Shown piece by piece: positions 6,811-13,044 of a DNA stretch of 13,044 bases. The translations under genes were made by a program, and so were the position numbers. Position 1 is the first letter of the stretch. Every line of letters starts with the position of its first letter. The notes beneath the pieces were generated by a model. The model did not search any database. It was not told the origin of the DNA and saw only the letters and a program-made list of their open reading frames with translations. This stretch comes from a bacterium (GTDB lineage Bacteria; Pseudomonadota; Alphaproteobacteria; Rhizobiales; Xanthobacteraceae): positions 1-13,044 of the forward strand of contig JAQSDT010000738.1 of assembly GCA_029946075.1 (NCBI GenBank), read 5' to 3'.

Positions 6811-7560
6811 ATGACCGGCGATCCCATCAAACCGAAATCCGCAGGCGACGTCGCGCAATCGCGCGGCGGATCGTTGCCGGAGGGGCGTGCTTCCACGGCC
6901 GACGACATCGCGGCCTTTGTCGCCAGGGCGCGCGCGATGTCGCCGCACGCCGCGGGCGCGCGGGGCAGGCTGGTGTTCGCACTCGACGCCACCATGAGCC
7001 GGCAGCCGACCTGGGACATGGCCTGCGCGCTGCAGGCCGACATGTTTCGCGAGGCGGCCTCGCTCGGCAGCCTCGACATCCGCCTCGTCTATTACCGCGG
7101 CCTGAACGAGTGCCGCGCCACCGGCTGGATTTCCGACTCCGCGCGTCTGGCGACGCTGATGAGCAAGATCGACTGCCAGGGCGGCAACACCCAGATCGGC
7201 AAGGTGCTGTCGGAATCGCGCCGCGAAGCGGTGGAGTCCGGCGTGCGTGCGGTCGTGTTCGTCGGCGACGCCATGGAAGAGTCGGTCGACGACCTCTGCG
7301 CCAAAGCCGGTGAACTCGGCCTGCTCAAGGTGCCGGTGTTCATGTTCCAGGAAGGCCACGACACCGATGCCGAGCGCGCGTTCCGCGAGATCGCGCGGCT
7401 GACCGGCGGCGCGTGGTGCCGGTTCGATCCCGGCTCAGCCGGGCAATTACGCGACCTGCTGCGCGCCGCCGCGGCCTATGCCGCAGGAGGCCGCGAGGCG
7501 CTGCTGCGGCTGTCGAAGACGGCCGGCGGCGCGGCGCAGCTGATTGGCCAGATGAAGTGA
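6811..7560 (+). CDS. von Willebrand factor A domain protein
   Basis: A 249-residue soluble protein. I start it at the ATG at 6811; an in-frame TTG at 6799 is an unlikely alternative, and neither has a strong Shine-Dalgarno. The VWA fold carries a full metal-ion-dependent adhesion site: FALDATMS (56-63; Asp59, Thr61, Ser63), Thr127 in GGNTQIG and Asp153 in VFVGDAME. It has no signal peptide or membrane segment, so it is probably cytoplasmic. VWA proteins usually bind partner proteins, often AAA ATPases or chaperones, through the MIDAS metal. The gene starts 89 bases after the hydrolase and ends 67 bases before the membrane J-protein, all on the same strand. A TTGACC (6755-6760) with CATAGA (6780-6785) is a weak promoter candidate. 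No catalytic function can be read from it. Confidence 0.82.
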   Translation: MTGDPIKPKSAGDVAQSRGGSLPEGRASTADDIAAFVARARAMSPHAAGARGRLVFALDATMSRQPTWDMACALQADMFREAASLGSLDIRLVYYRGLNECRATGWISDSARLATLMSKIDCQGGNTQIGKVLSESRREAVESGVRAVVFVGDAMEESVDDLCAKAGELGLLKVPVFMFQEGHDTDAERAFREIARLTGGAWCRFDPGSAGQLRDLLRAAAAYAAGGREALLRLSKTAGGAAQLIGQMK

Positions 7561-7615
7561 TCACAGCTTCGGTTTCCGGCACGGCGAGCGCCATGCATTT
7601 CGGCACTGAAGCCGC

Positions 7616-7628
7616 TATATTGTGCCCA
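7616..7628 (+). promoter_or_regulatory. -10-like element adjacent to the J-protein ATG (possible leaderless start)
   Basis: TATATT (7616-7621) ends six bases before the ATG at 7628, so transcription starting 6-7 bases downstream would begin at or next to the start codon. No Shine-Dalgarno is visible and the -35 region is poor. This is consistent with a leaderless mRNA but does not prove it. Confidence 0.35.
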
Positions 7629-8353
7629 TGCCAACCCTGATTGCCGGCGTCGTCGCCGTTGTCGTACTTTATATGCTGCTGCAGATGTTCCGGGCCGCCA
7701 ACCCGGTCATCCTTGCGCGCACGATCAAGATCGTGGGCGGCGTACTGGCGCTGGCGGTGGCGGCCTTCACCGGCCTGCGCGGCGAACTGGCGGTGGCGAT
7801 CCCGCTCGGCATTTTCGGCGCCGGCCTGCTCGGCTGGTCGCCGTTCGGGCCGGGCGGTTTCAGCAATATCGGCGGGATGTTCGGTGGCGGCGCGCAGCGT
7901 TCGACCGGGCAGGCCTCGCGCGTCCGCTCGCATTATCTGGACATGAGCCTCGACCACGACAGCGGGGCATTGTCGGGGACGATCGTCGAGGGGCCGCATG
8001 CCGGCCGTTCGCTCGACGCATTCGACCTGCCGCAGCTGTTGGCGATGGCGGCAGGCTTCGACGCCGAGAGCGTGGCGTTACTTGAAAGCTATCTGGACCG
8101 CCGGTTTCCCGCCTGGCGTCAGCACGCGCAGGGAGATGCGGCAGGGGGGCAGCGCCGCACGGCGGCGACCGGCAAAATGACGGACGAGGAGGCCTATCAG
8201 ATCCTTGGCCTGCAGCCGGGCGCGGGGCGTGACGACATCAGCCGGGCGCACCGCGCCCTGATGAAGAAACTGCATCCCGACCAGGGGGGCTCGACGTACC
8301 TCGCTGCCCGCGTAAACGAGGCCAAGGATACTCTTCTTCGCACGCATCTCTAG
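7628..8353 (+). CDS. membrane J-domain protein, Pam18/Tim14-like
   Basis: A 241-residue DnaJ-family co-chaperone, not DnaJ itself: it has no Gly/Phe region or zinc centre. A first membrane helix (4-20) and a second hydrophobic region (34-70, one or two helices) are followed by a Gly-rich stretch (73-89), a soluble middle domain (about 100-165), and a C-terminal J-domain (185-241). The J-domain has the invariant HPD (216-218) and the sequence LMKKLHPDQGGSTYLAARVN ahead of EAKD, strikingly like mitochondrial Pam18/Tim14, the J-protein of the protein import motor. It should stimulate DnaK ATPase at the inner membrane. The start is the ATG at 7628; an in-frame GTG at 7622 is possible. It follows the VWA gene by 67 bases and may work with it. 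Confidence 0.87.
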   Translation: MPTLIAGVVAVVVLYMLLQMFRAANPVILARTIKIVGGVLALAVAAFTGLRGELAVAIPLGIFGAGLLGWSPFGPGGFSNIGGMFGGGAQRSTGQASRVRSHYLDMSLDHDSGALSGTIVEGPHAGRSLDAFDLPQLLAMAAGFDAESVALLESYLDRRFPAWRQHAQGDAAGGQRRTAATGKMTDEEAYQILGLQPGAGRDDISRAHRALMKKLHPDQGGSTYLAARVNEAKDTLLRTHL

Positions 8354-8563
8354 CTAACTCCGGCTCACGCTACCAAACGCTACAAACCGCGAGTTGCTTC
8401 TGCTTCGGTCTCTGACTGACGCCCCGTATCGCCCGCCGTTGCCCGGCGTGGTCGATCGTCCCTTACAGGAAAACTTAACCGTAAATTCTTGACGAGAAGT
8501 TTGCGTGGCGGCCGTTCGTGCGCAATTCCGCAAGTCGCGGTCCCGACTGTGGGGCTAAAACGA

Positions 8564-8592
8564 CAAAGCCGGCGCTTGCGGCGCCGGCTTTG
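8564..8592 (-). terminator. strong rho-independent terminator after the D,D-carboxypeptidase gene
   Basis: CAAAGCCGGCGC (8564-8575) and GCGCCGGCTTTG (8581-8592) are perfect 12-base arms around a five-base loop. On the minus strand the stem is followed by TCGTTTT, and it begins 21 bases beyond the carboxypeptidase stop codon. The rest of the gap between it and the J-protein gene (8354-8563) shows no other recognisable feature. Confidence 0.8.
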
Positions 8593-8613
8593 CGATTTCG
8601 AGCCGATGTCAGA

Positions 8614-10440
8614 TCAGTTGCGAACGGTGATGCAGGAGACGTCGGCGCGCTTGAGGGTGCGGCATACCGCTTCGGCCTGGTCGCGCTCCAGACCGGCGAA
8701 GCGGGCGCGGTACAGGGTGCGATGGTCCTTGGCGACGACGGACTCGGTGAAGGGATCGGCCTTGCTGAGCAGCCCGCTGGCCTTGGTACGGGCGAGGTCG
8801 ATCCGCTGCTTGGCTTCGCTTTCGCTTTCCAGCGCGCCGACCTGGATGATCCAGCCGGAGCGGGCCACGGCAGGCTTGGTGGCGGGAGCGGCGGCCGGCT
8901 GGGCGCGGGGCGCTGGTTCGGCATAGGCGAGGGCCTGGGCAGGGGCGGTTGGCGCCGGCGTTTTCGCCGCGCTGGAGGCGGGTAGCACGCCGAGCACGCC
9001 ATGGCCGGTACCGTGGTTGGCCGGCTGCGGCGGCATCGCCGCGCGGGCGGGCTCCTGCTTGGTCTCGGCCTTCGCCACGACGGCGCTGGAGGTCTCGGCG
9101 ACTTCCGCACGGGCCGCCGGGATCGCGCTTGTGATCGTGGCCGGCTGCGAGGGACCGGCGGATGCGAGCTTCATCGGTTGTCCGGCCTTGACCTGAACGG
9201 TGCGAACCTTGACCGGCTTCATCGGTTCAGCGGAGCCGGGGATCGTCGCGAGCGCCTGGCTCTGGATCACGCCGCTGGTCAGCGGGGCGGGTTCGGGCCT
9301 GGCTTGCGGCTCGAACTTGCTTTGCTCAGACTTGACCGGCGCCGGCGGCAAGGCTGCCGCGGCGGCGGCCAGCAGCGAGGGTTTTGCCGGCGCCGCCGAG
9401 CGGGTCGCGGGCATGGCGGCGAGGCCGGGTTCGGCTGAGGCCACGGTGCTGCTGAACTGGCCGGGTTCGGGCTGGCGGGAAGCGGGCTCGGCGTCGGCGA
9501 CGTCGACGCTCGCTTCGCCGGGATTGCGTTCGCTGATCGCAGCGACCGTGCGCTTGGTCGCGCCCTTGTCGAGATTCTCGGCGAGCAGATTGCGCATGAT
9601 GGCATCGCGCGAACCGCCGCTGCGGCCGCCGAGCACCACGCCGACGATGTGACGGTTGCCGCGGCGCATCGAGCTCACGAGATTGAAGCCGGAGGCGCGG
9701 GTGTAACCGGTCTTGATGCCGTCGACGCCCTCGACATTGCCGAGCAGGCGATTGTGGTTGCGGATCGCCTGGCCGCGATAGGTGAACACGGTGGTGGCGA
9801 AGTAGCGGTAGTAGCGCGGAAAGCGGTCCTGGATCGCACGGCCGAGCGTGGCCTGATCGCGCGCGGTGGTGACCTGCTCGTCGTTGGGCAGGCCATTGGC
9901 GTTGCGGTAGGTGGTCTTGCTCATGCCGAGCGCGCGCGCCTTGCGCGTCATCAGCTTGGCGAATTCATCTTCATCGCCGGCAATGGCTTCCGCGATCACG
10001 ACGGAAGCGTCGTTGGCGGAGCGCGTCACCAGGCCCTTGATGGCGTCTTCGACCCGGATGGTCTGACCGGGCTTCAGGCCGAGCTTGGTTGGGGCCTGAT
10101 GGGAGGCATAGGAGGAGACTTCCAGTTCGGAATCCAGCTTCAGCTTGCCGCGCTCGAGCTGCTCGAACAGCAGATAGAGCGTCATGATCTTGGTGAGCGA
10201 GGCCGGGCGGCGGATGCCGTCGGGATTGTTGGACGAAAGCACCGCGCCGGTATTGCCGTCGACGATGATGGAGGAGAATTGCGGGCTGTAGCTCTCGCGC
10301 ACGACATGATGGTGGCGGCGGTGCTTGTAGCGACGCGCTTCGGCGCTGTCGCTCGTGATCAATATCGCTGTCGTGAAGGTAACGAGCCCAAGGGCGCAAA
10401 CTCGCAACGCGCGCGAGGAAGCCAAGGTTGTACGAAGCAT
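8614..10440 (-). CDS. D-alanyl-D-alanine carboxypeptidase (PBP5 family) with C-terminal SPOR domain
   Basis: A 608-residue periplasmic peptidoglycan enzyme that removes the terminal D-alanine from pentapeptide stems. A signal peptide (about 1-35, ending Ala-Glu-Ala) leads into an Arg/His-rich stretch (36-48). The serine penicillin-binding-protein motifs are all present: SLTK (81-84, nucleophile Ser81), SAN (141-143) and KTG (243-245). After the catalytic domain (to about 290) come roughly 225 residues of Ala/Pro/Glu-rich linker and then a SPOR domain (about 527-608, GWIIQVGALES...), which binds denuded glycan at division septa. This suggests septum-localised trimming. GGGGAAG lies 4 bases before the ATG. 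PBP5 proteins usually carry a C-terminal membrane amphipathic helix; here the SPOR domain takes its place. The gene is divergent from the phasin gene. It resembles dacF/dacA-type alphaproteobacterial genes, but I do not assign a symbol. Confidence 0.94.
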   Translation of the reverse strand: MLRTTLASSRALRVCALGLVTFTTAILITSDSAEARRYKHRRHHHVVRESYSPQFSSIIVDGNTGAVLSSNNPDGIRRPASLTKIMTLYLLFEQLERGKLKLDSELEVSSYASHQAPTKLGLKPGQTIRVEDAIKGLVTRSANDASVVIAEAIAGDEDEFAKLMTRKARALGMSKTTYRNANGLPNDEQVTTARDQATLGRAIQDRFPRYYRYFATTVFTYRGQAIRNHNRLLGNVEGVDGIKTGYTRASGFNLVSSMRRGNRHIVGVVLGGRSGGSRDAIMRNLLAENLDKGATKRTVAAISERNPGEASVDVADAEPASRQPEPGQFSSTVASAEPGLAAMPATRSAAPAKPSLLAAAAAALPPAPVKSEQSKFEPQARPEPAPLTSGVIQSQALATIPGSAEPMKPVKVRTVQVKAGQPMKLASAGPSQPATITSAIPAARAEVAETSSAVVAKAETKQEPARAAMPPQPANHGTGHGVLGVLPASSAAKTPAPTAPAQALAYAEPAPRAQPAAAPATKPAVARSGWIIQVGALESESEAKQRIDLARTKASGLLSKADPFTESVVAKDHRTLYRARFAGLERDQAEAVCRTLKRADVSCITVRN

Positions 10441-10837
10441 TTACTTCCCCGTCCCAATTTCTGTCTTGATCACCGGTTCGTGAGGCGAAATTGTGCCCAA
10501 CGGCCGCTGATGGTTCCCCGTTCGAGGTGCCGGTCCGGCTGTTGGCCGCGGCCCGGTTGGCCGATCAGGTCGCTGTTCTAGCTAAGGTGTTGTTCACAAA
10601 CAGCTTTCGGGCTGCCTGTCGGAAGACGAACAAGTCCAGGAATCAGGTTAGGCGGACCGAGTTTCCAAAACATTAATTAAGCGTTGCGTAAGAGCCCGGG
10701 GTTATCTGCGAATTCGACATATTTGTGCGACGCACAATTTTCCTTGACTTAATTGTGCGGTGCGATATGTAGGGGCATGTCAGGGGGCCGGGACCTCCCG
10801 GCAATCACGCGCTTATTTCAGTCTGGGAAAGGACTCT
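10441..10837. other. 397-base divergent intergenic region between carboxypeptidase and phasin genes
   Basis: The right part holds the phasin promoter and two PhaR-like sites. The left part must hold the carboxypeptidase promoter, but I see no clear -35/-10 pair. An AT-rich patch around 10665-10680 (ACATTAATTAAG) could be an upstream element. No gene is supported here. Confidence 0.5.
10723..10771 (+). promoter_or_regulatory. phasin promoter with two PhaR-like operators
   Basis: TTGACT (10744-10749) and TATGTA (10766-10771) with a 16-base spacer form a good sigma-70 promoter. A perfect palindrome TTGTGC-GAC-GCACAA (10723-10737) lies just upstream of the -35. A second, imperfect copy TTGTGC-GGT-GCGATA (10753-10767) fills the spacer. 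Their centres are 30 bases apart, about three helical turns, as expected for cooperative repression. Both fit the TGC-N3-GC(A) pattern of PhaR sites that control phasin genes. Confidence 0.65.
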
Positions 10838-11179
10838 ATGATGGTCAAGGTTGAAGACATTCAGAACTACGGCAAAGAGCATCTCGAATCGGTCGCCGCT
10901 TCCGCGAGCAACCTGCAGAGCGGCGTTCAGGCGATCGCGACCGCCTATGGCGACTACGCCAAGAAGTCGTTCGAAGACACCAAGTCCTATGTCGAGAAGC
11001 TCTCCGGCGTGAAGTCGCTGGACAAGGTGATCGAAGCGCAGACCGAATTCGCGCGCTCGTCCTACGAGACCTTCGTCGCCGAGACGCAGAAGATCGCCGG
11101 CCTCTACAGCGATCTCGCCAAGCAGACCTTCAAGCCCTACGAAGGCCTGGTGTCGAAGTTCACCCCGGCCTCGCACTAA
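10838..11179 (+). CDS. phasin family protein (polyhydroxyalkanoate granule-associated)
   Basis: A 113-residue, mostly helical protein of the Phasin_2 type. The stretch from VEDIQNYGKEHLESVAASA to FVAETQKIAGLYSDLAKQ is a continuous amphipathic helix pattern, ending in the short tail KPYEGLVSKFTPASH. Phasins coat polyhydroxybutyrate granules and control their size and number. The start at 10838 (a double ATG) is supported by AAAGGA 6-8 bases upstream; the frame stays open upstream to 10760, but that would run through the promoter. The two PhaR-like sites in the promoter fit granule-responsive repression. It is convergent with the TadG-like gene. Which of the several Bradyrhizobium phasins (PhaP paralogues) it is cannot be decided here. 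Confidence 0.92.
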   Translation: MMVKVEDIQNYGKEHLESVAASASNLQSGVQAIATAYGDYAKKSFEDTKSYVEKLSGVKSLDKVIEAQTEFARSSYETFVAETQKIAGLYSDLAKQTFKPYEGLVSKFTPASH

Positions 11180-11192
11180 TCCTTTTCGCCGG

Positions 11193-11220
11193 GTCCGGTT
11201 CTCGCGCATGAGGACCGGAC
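11193..11220. repeat. hairpin in the phasin 3' region
   Basis: GTCCGGTTCTC (11193-11203) pairs with GAGGACCGGAC (11210-11220) around GCGCAT, with one G-U wobble. No T-run follows. It lies between the phasin stop codon and the terminator and may stabilise the 3' end of the abundant phasin transcript, or be another dispersed intergenic palindrome. Confidence 0.5.
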
Positions 11221-11237
11221 GCGGCAGAAGCGAAAAC

Positions 11238-11269
11238 AAAAAGCCCGGCCGTAATGGCCGGGCTTTTTT
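11238..11269. terminator. bidirectional terminator between phasin and TadG-like genes
   Basis: AAAAAGCCCGGCC (11238-11250) and GGCCGGGCTTTTT (11256-11268) are perfect 13-base arms around GTAAT, followed by another T. T-runs occur on both strands, so it can stop both the phasin (plus) and the TadG-like (minus) transcripts. Confidence 0.9.
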
Positions 11270-11310
11270 CTTGGCTTTTTTCTTGGCTTTTTTCTCGGAC
11301 TTTTTCTTGC
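11263..11310. repeat. 12-bp tandem repeat, four units, extending the terminator T-tract
   Basis: CTTTTTTCTTGG occurs at 11263-11274 and 11275-11286, then as CTTTTTTCTCGG (11287-11298) and a diverged ACTTTTTCTTGC (11299-11310). The first unit starts inside the terminator's right arm. On the minus strand it lies just after the TadG-like stop codon, where another frame reads Lys-Lys-Pro-Arg repeats, but no gene uses that frame. Confidence 0.85.
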
Positions 11311-11327
11311 GTTGATATCGCCTCGAA

Positions 11328-12719
11328 TTATTTCGCGACGCGCAGCTTCGACAGCGAGGTGCCGATCGACTGGAACACCGTCAGCGTCTGGCTGGCCGAC
11401 GTGACCAGGTAGAACTTGTCGCTGCCGCTGGCGCAATACTGCAGCACGGAAGAGGTCGGATCGCCGCCGGTATTCACCTGAACGGTATAGACCGTGATGT
11501 TGGCGGCCTTGGCGTTGTCGCACAGGATCTTCTGGCGCGCGTCGATCTGGGATGCGTTCGTGTACCAGCGATTCTGCGTGTTCAAGCCGTCGGACAGCAG
11601 GATGATCGCGTCCTTGTAGGTGTAGTTCGCATCCTTGGCCGGCGCGTTGAACGGCTCGCCGGTGCCCAGCGTCATCCAGGCCCAGGCCATACCGATGCCC
11701 TGGTTGGTATTGCCGGTGGGCGCGAGGCTGGTGATCGTGTTCTTCAACGCCGTCCAGTCGTAGCTCAGCGGCATGATCGGCACGACGTAGGGACTGTTGC
11801 CCGACTTGCAGTAGCGGCCGGTGACGTTGCCATACCAATCGGTCTGGACGTATTCCTCGGGCTGGATCATCGTCGGCGCGTTGGCCGAGGTCGGCACCGT
11901 GTTCTTGGTGTCGTAGTCCTGGGTACGGTCGGTGACGCAACCGGTCCATTTGCTGTGATCGGGCGTCCAGGTTTTGCCGTTGCTCTCGCAGGAACTCTTG
12001 TTCGAATACCAGTTGCTGCTGCACGAACCCCAGGTCGGGTTGGCGTTGTCCCAGTTGGTCCAGTCCATATAGGTCTTGCTGGCGTAGCTGGTACCGAGGT
12101 TGACGTCCTTGGCGAACGGAACGACCGAGATATAGATATCGCCCGGATTCTTCGCGAGCGCGCTGAGCTGGTCGATCAGGGCCTTGGCGGCCGACTGCAT
12201 CGCCGGCATCTTGCCGTCCTGGGCCATCGAGCCGGTGACGTCGAGCGCCATCGCCACCCGCATGCGCACGTTGCCCCATGCCGAGGTGGAACTGGTGTTG
12301 AAGTCGATCGTCGGGAAGCCGGCGACGCGCATGAAGTCGGTGGCGACGTTGCCGGAGCCGTTGACCAGGATTGTCGAGCCGTTGCCCGCGTTCTGGGTGT
12401 AGGTTGCGGTGATCGCCACCGATTTGGCGTCGTGATTATTGTAGAGCGCACCGAAATAGGCCTGCGCCTTTGCCGTAACCTGCGAGGTCGTGATATTGCC
12501 GTCGGTCAGGTCCTTTGCCACCATCAGGGCCGTCGAGTCGAGGGCTGCCTGCATCGACGACCTTGCGCTGTTGGCGCGGGTGTAGTCGATGGCGACCCCG
12601 ACGAAGCTGATGATGGGCACCGCCGCGAAGGCAAAGATCATCGCGATGTTGCCGTCCCTGGCGCCTGCGAAACGGCGTGCCGCAGCGCGAACACGTCCGA
12701 AAATACCTGTATTGAGCAT
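11328..12719 (-). CDS. TadG/TadE-family pilus-assembly protein with von Willebrand A domain
   Basis: A 463-residue protein, taking the ATG at 12719 (GGTGA about 7 bases upstream) rather than an in-frame TTG at 12794. An N-terminal Tad-like segment has a Gly-Asn-Ile-Ala motif (23-26) followed by a single membrane helix (about 25-45) and the conserved helix TRANSARSSMQAALDSTAL (47-65), typical of TadG-like proteins. The VWA domain follows, with MIDAS ALDVTGSM (158-165; Asp160, Thr162, Ser164) and a later LLSDGLNTQ segment. A Trp/Cys-rich insertion (from about WTNWDNANPTW through KWTGCVTD) sits inside the VWA domain and probably forms disulfides outside the membrane. The role is likely in Flp/Tad pilus assembly or surface attachment, but no other tad gene is in the window, so it may be an orphan copy. 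Confidence 0.87.
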   Translation of the reverse strand: MLNTGIFGRVRAAARRFAGARDGNIAMIFAFAAVPIISFVGVAIDYTRANSARSSMQAALDSTALMVAKDLTDGNITTSQVTAKAQAYFGALYNNHDAKSVAITATYTQNAGNGSTILVNGSGNVATDFMRVAGFPTIDFNTSSTSAWGNVRMRVAMALDVTGSMAQDGKMPAMQSAAKALIDQLSALAKNPGDIYISVVPFAKDVNLGTSYASKTYMDWTNWDNANPTWGSCSSNWYSNKSSCESNGKTWTPDHSKWTGCVTDRTQDYDTKNTVPTSANAPTMIQPEEYVQTDWYGNVTGRYCKSGNSPYVVPIMPLSYDWTALKNTITSLAPTGNTNQGIGMAWAWMTLGTGEPFNAPAKDANYTYKDAIILLSDGLNTQNRWYTNASQIDARQKILCDNAKAANITVYTVQVNTGGDPTSSVLQYCASGSDKFYLVTSASQTLTVFQSIGTSLSKLRVAK

Positions 12720-13044
12720 GGCTTTCACCGCAATGTGGTTTCTGCGGCCATTTCCGCCCCGGCGGCTAAACAGGTGGTAAATTGGTTCCGCCAAAAACGG
12801 GTCAAAGCCCGTACATCGGGAAATTGCACGGCAAAAGCGCCTGCTATCCTCAACGCCCGCTAAACGGGATGACCGCTTCCTTTGTCAAATCGGGCAGAAA
12901 CGATTAACCTTGCCGGGATTGCCGAGCCGGGAATCGGGCCGGTCGCAGGGCACCCCAGAGCAGCATTTGGGCGCTTGCGGGAGCCGGGCGGCGAACCCAT
13001 ATTCTTCAATGCCGATCCGGCCAAGGGATCGGACCGGGCGCGGC
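12720..13044. other. upstream region of the TadG-like gene to the window end
   Basis: Apart from the candidate promoter, I see nothing definite in these 325 bases. On the plus strand an ATG at 13009 opens a frame that runs off the window end after 12 codons; it has no ribosome binding site that I trust and cannot be judged as a gene. Confidence 0.4.
12860..12888 (-). promoter_or_regulatory. candidate promoter of the TadG-like gene
   Basis: On the minus strand a perfect -35 TTGACA (12883-12888) is followed after 17 bases by GTTTAG (12860-12865), a poor -10. The leader to the ATG would be about 135 bases. Confidence 0.35.

Noticed and set aside
6277..7359. 360-codon minus-strand open frame across the hydrolase and VWA genes
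   Set aside because: It runs antisense through two genes with intact motifs and crosses their intergenic gap.
10760..10837. Upstream extension of the phasin frame to a GTG at 10760
   Set aside because: It would place coding sequence over the -10 element and the second operator; the ATG at 10838 has a proper ribosome binding site and gives the usual phasin length.
11263..11310. CRISPR-like direct repeats
   Set aside because: The 12-base units are directly adjacent with no unique spacers, so this is a simple tandem repeat.
11176..12279. Minus-strand open frame ending in Lys-Lys-Pro-Arg repeats
   Set aside because: It is an alternative frame of the TadG-like gene; the basic repeats come from the 12-bp tandem repeat and the terminator, not from a protein.
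12720..12794. Extended N-terminus of the TadG-like protein from a TTG at 12794
   Set aside because: The added 25 residues are not typical of the family, and the ATG at 12719 has a better ribosome binding site.

Overview
The window looks like chromosomal DNA from a Bradyrhizobium-type alphaproteobacterium (Bradyrhizobium, Rhodopseudomonas, Nitrobacter and relatives). The evidence is high-GC coding sequence, a MipZ division ATPase in place of MinCD, an alphaproteobacterial phasin, a TadG-like protein with a von Willebrand A domain, and short dispersed intergenic palindromes of a kind I recall as common in Bradyrhizobium. Genus-level placement is inference. I see no rRNA, tRNA, CRISPR array, complete insertion sequence or prophage.

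Left part (1-5450): a palindromic repeat at the edge is followed on the minus strand by a secreted ClpP-fold protein that appears to have lost its catalytic residues, and by panC (pantothenate synthesis). Divergent from panC is mipZ, which positions the FtsZ ring. Convergent with mipZ is an NAD(P)-binding oxidoreductase with a C-terminal SAF domain. Directly upstream of that gene, in the same direction, is a GcvA/AmpR-type LysR regulator with a palindrome overlapping its own ribosome binding site.

Middle part (5450-8600): a 429-base intergenic region carries two operator-like palindromes and leads into three plus-strand genes. These are a membrane-anchored alpha/beta hydrolase, a von Willebrand A protein with a complete MIDAS, and a membrane protein ending in a J-domain very like mitochondrial Pam18/Tim14. 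The J-protein gene has a -10-like element so close to its ATG that it may be leaderless.

Right part (8600-13044): a penicillin-binding-protein-5-type D,D-carboxypeptidase with a long Ala/Pro-rich linker and a C-terminal SPOR domain lies on the minus strand and ends at a strong hairpin terminator. Divergent from it is a phasin gene whose promoter holds two PhaR-like sites. The phasin gene is convergent with the TadG-like VWA gene, and the two share a bidirectional terminator followed by a 12-bp tandem repeat.

The most interesting signals are three. An exact 13-mer containing a PhaR-like operator occurs upstream of both the phasin and the hydrolase, suggesting shared control by the carbon-storage regulator. 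An adjacent VWA gene and Pam18-like J-protein gene may form an uncharacterised membrane chaperone module. The secreted ClpP-fold protein may be a pseudo-protease.
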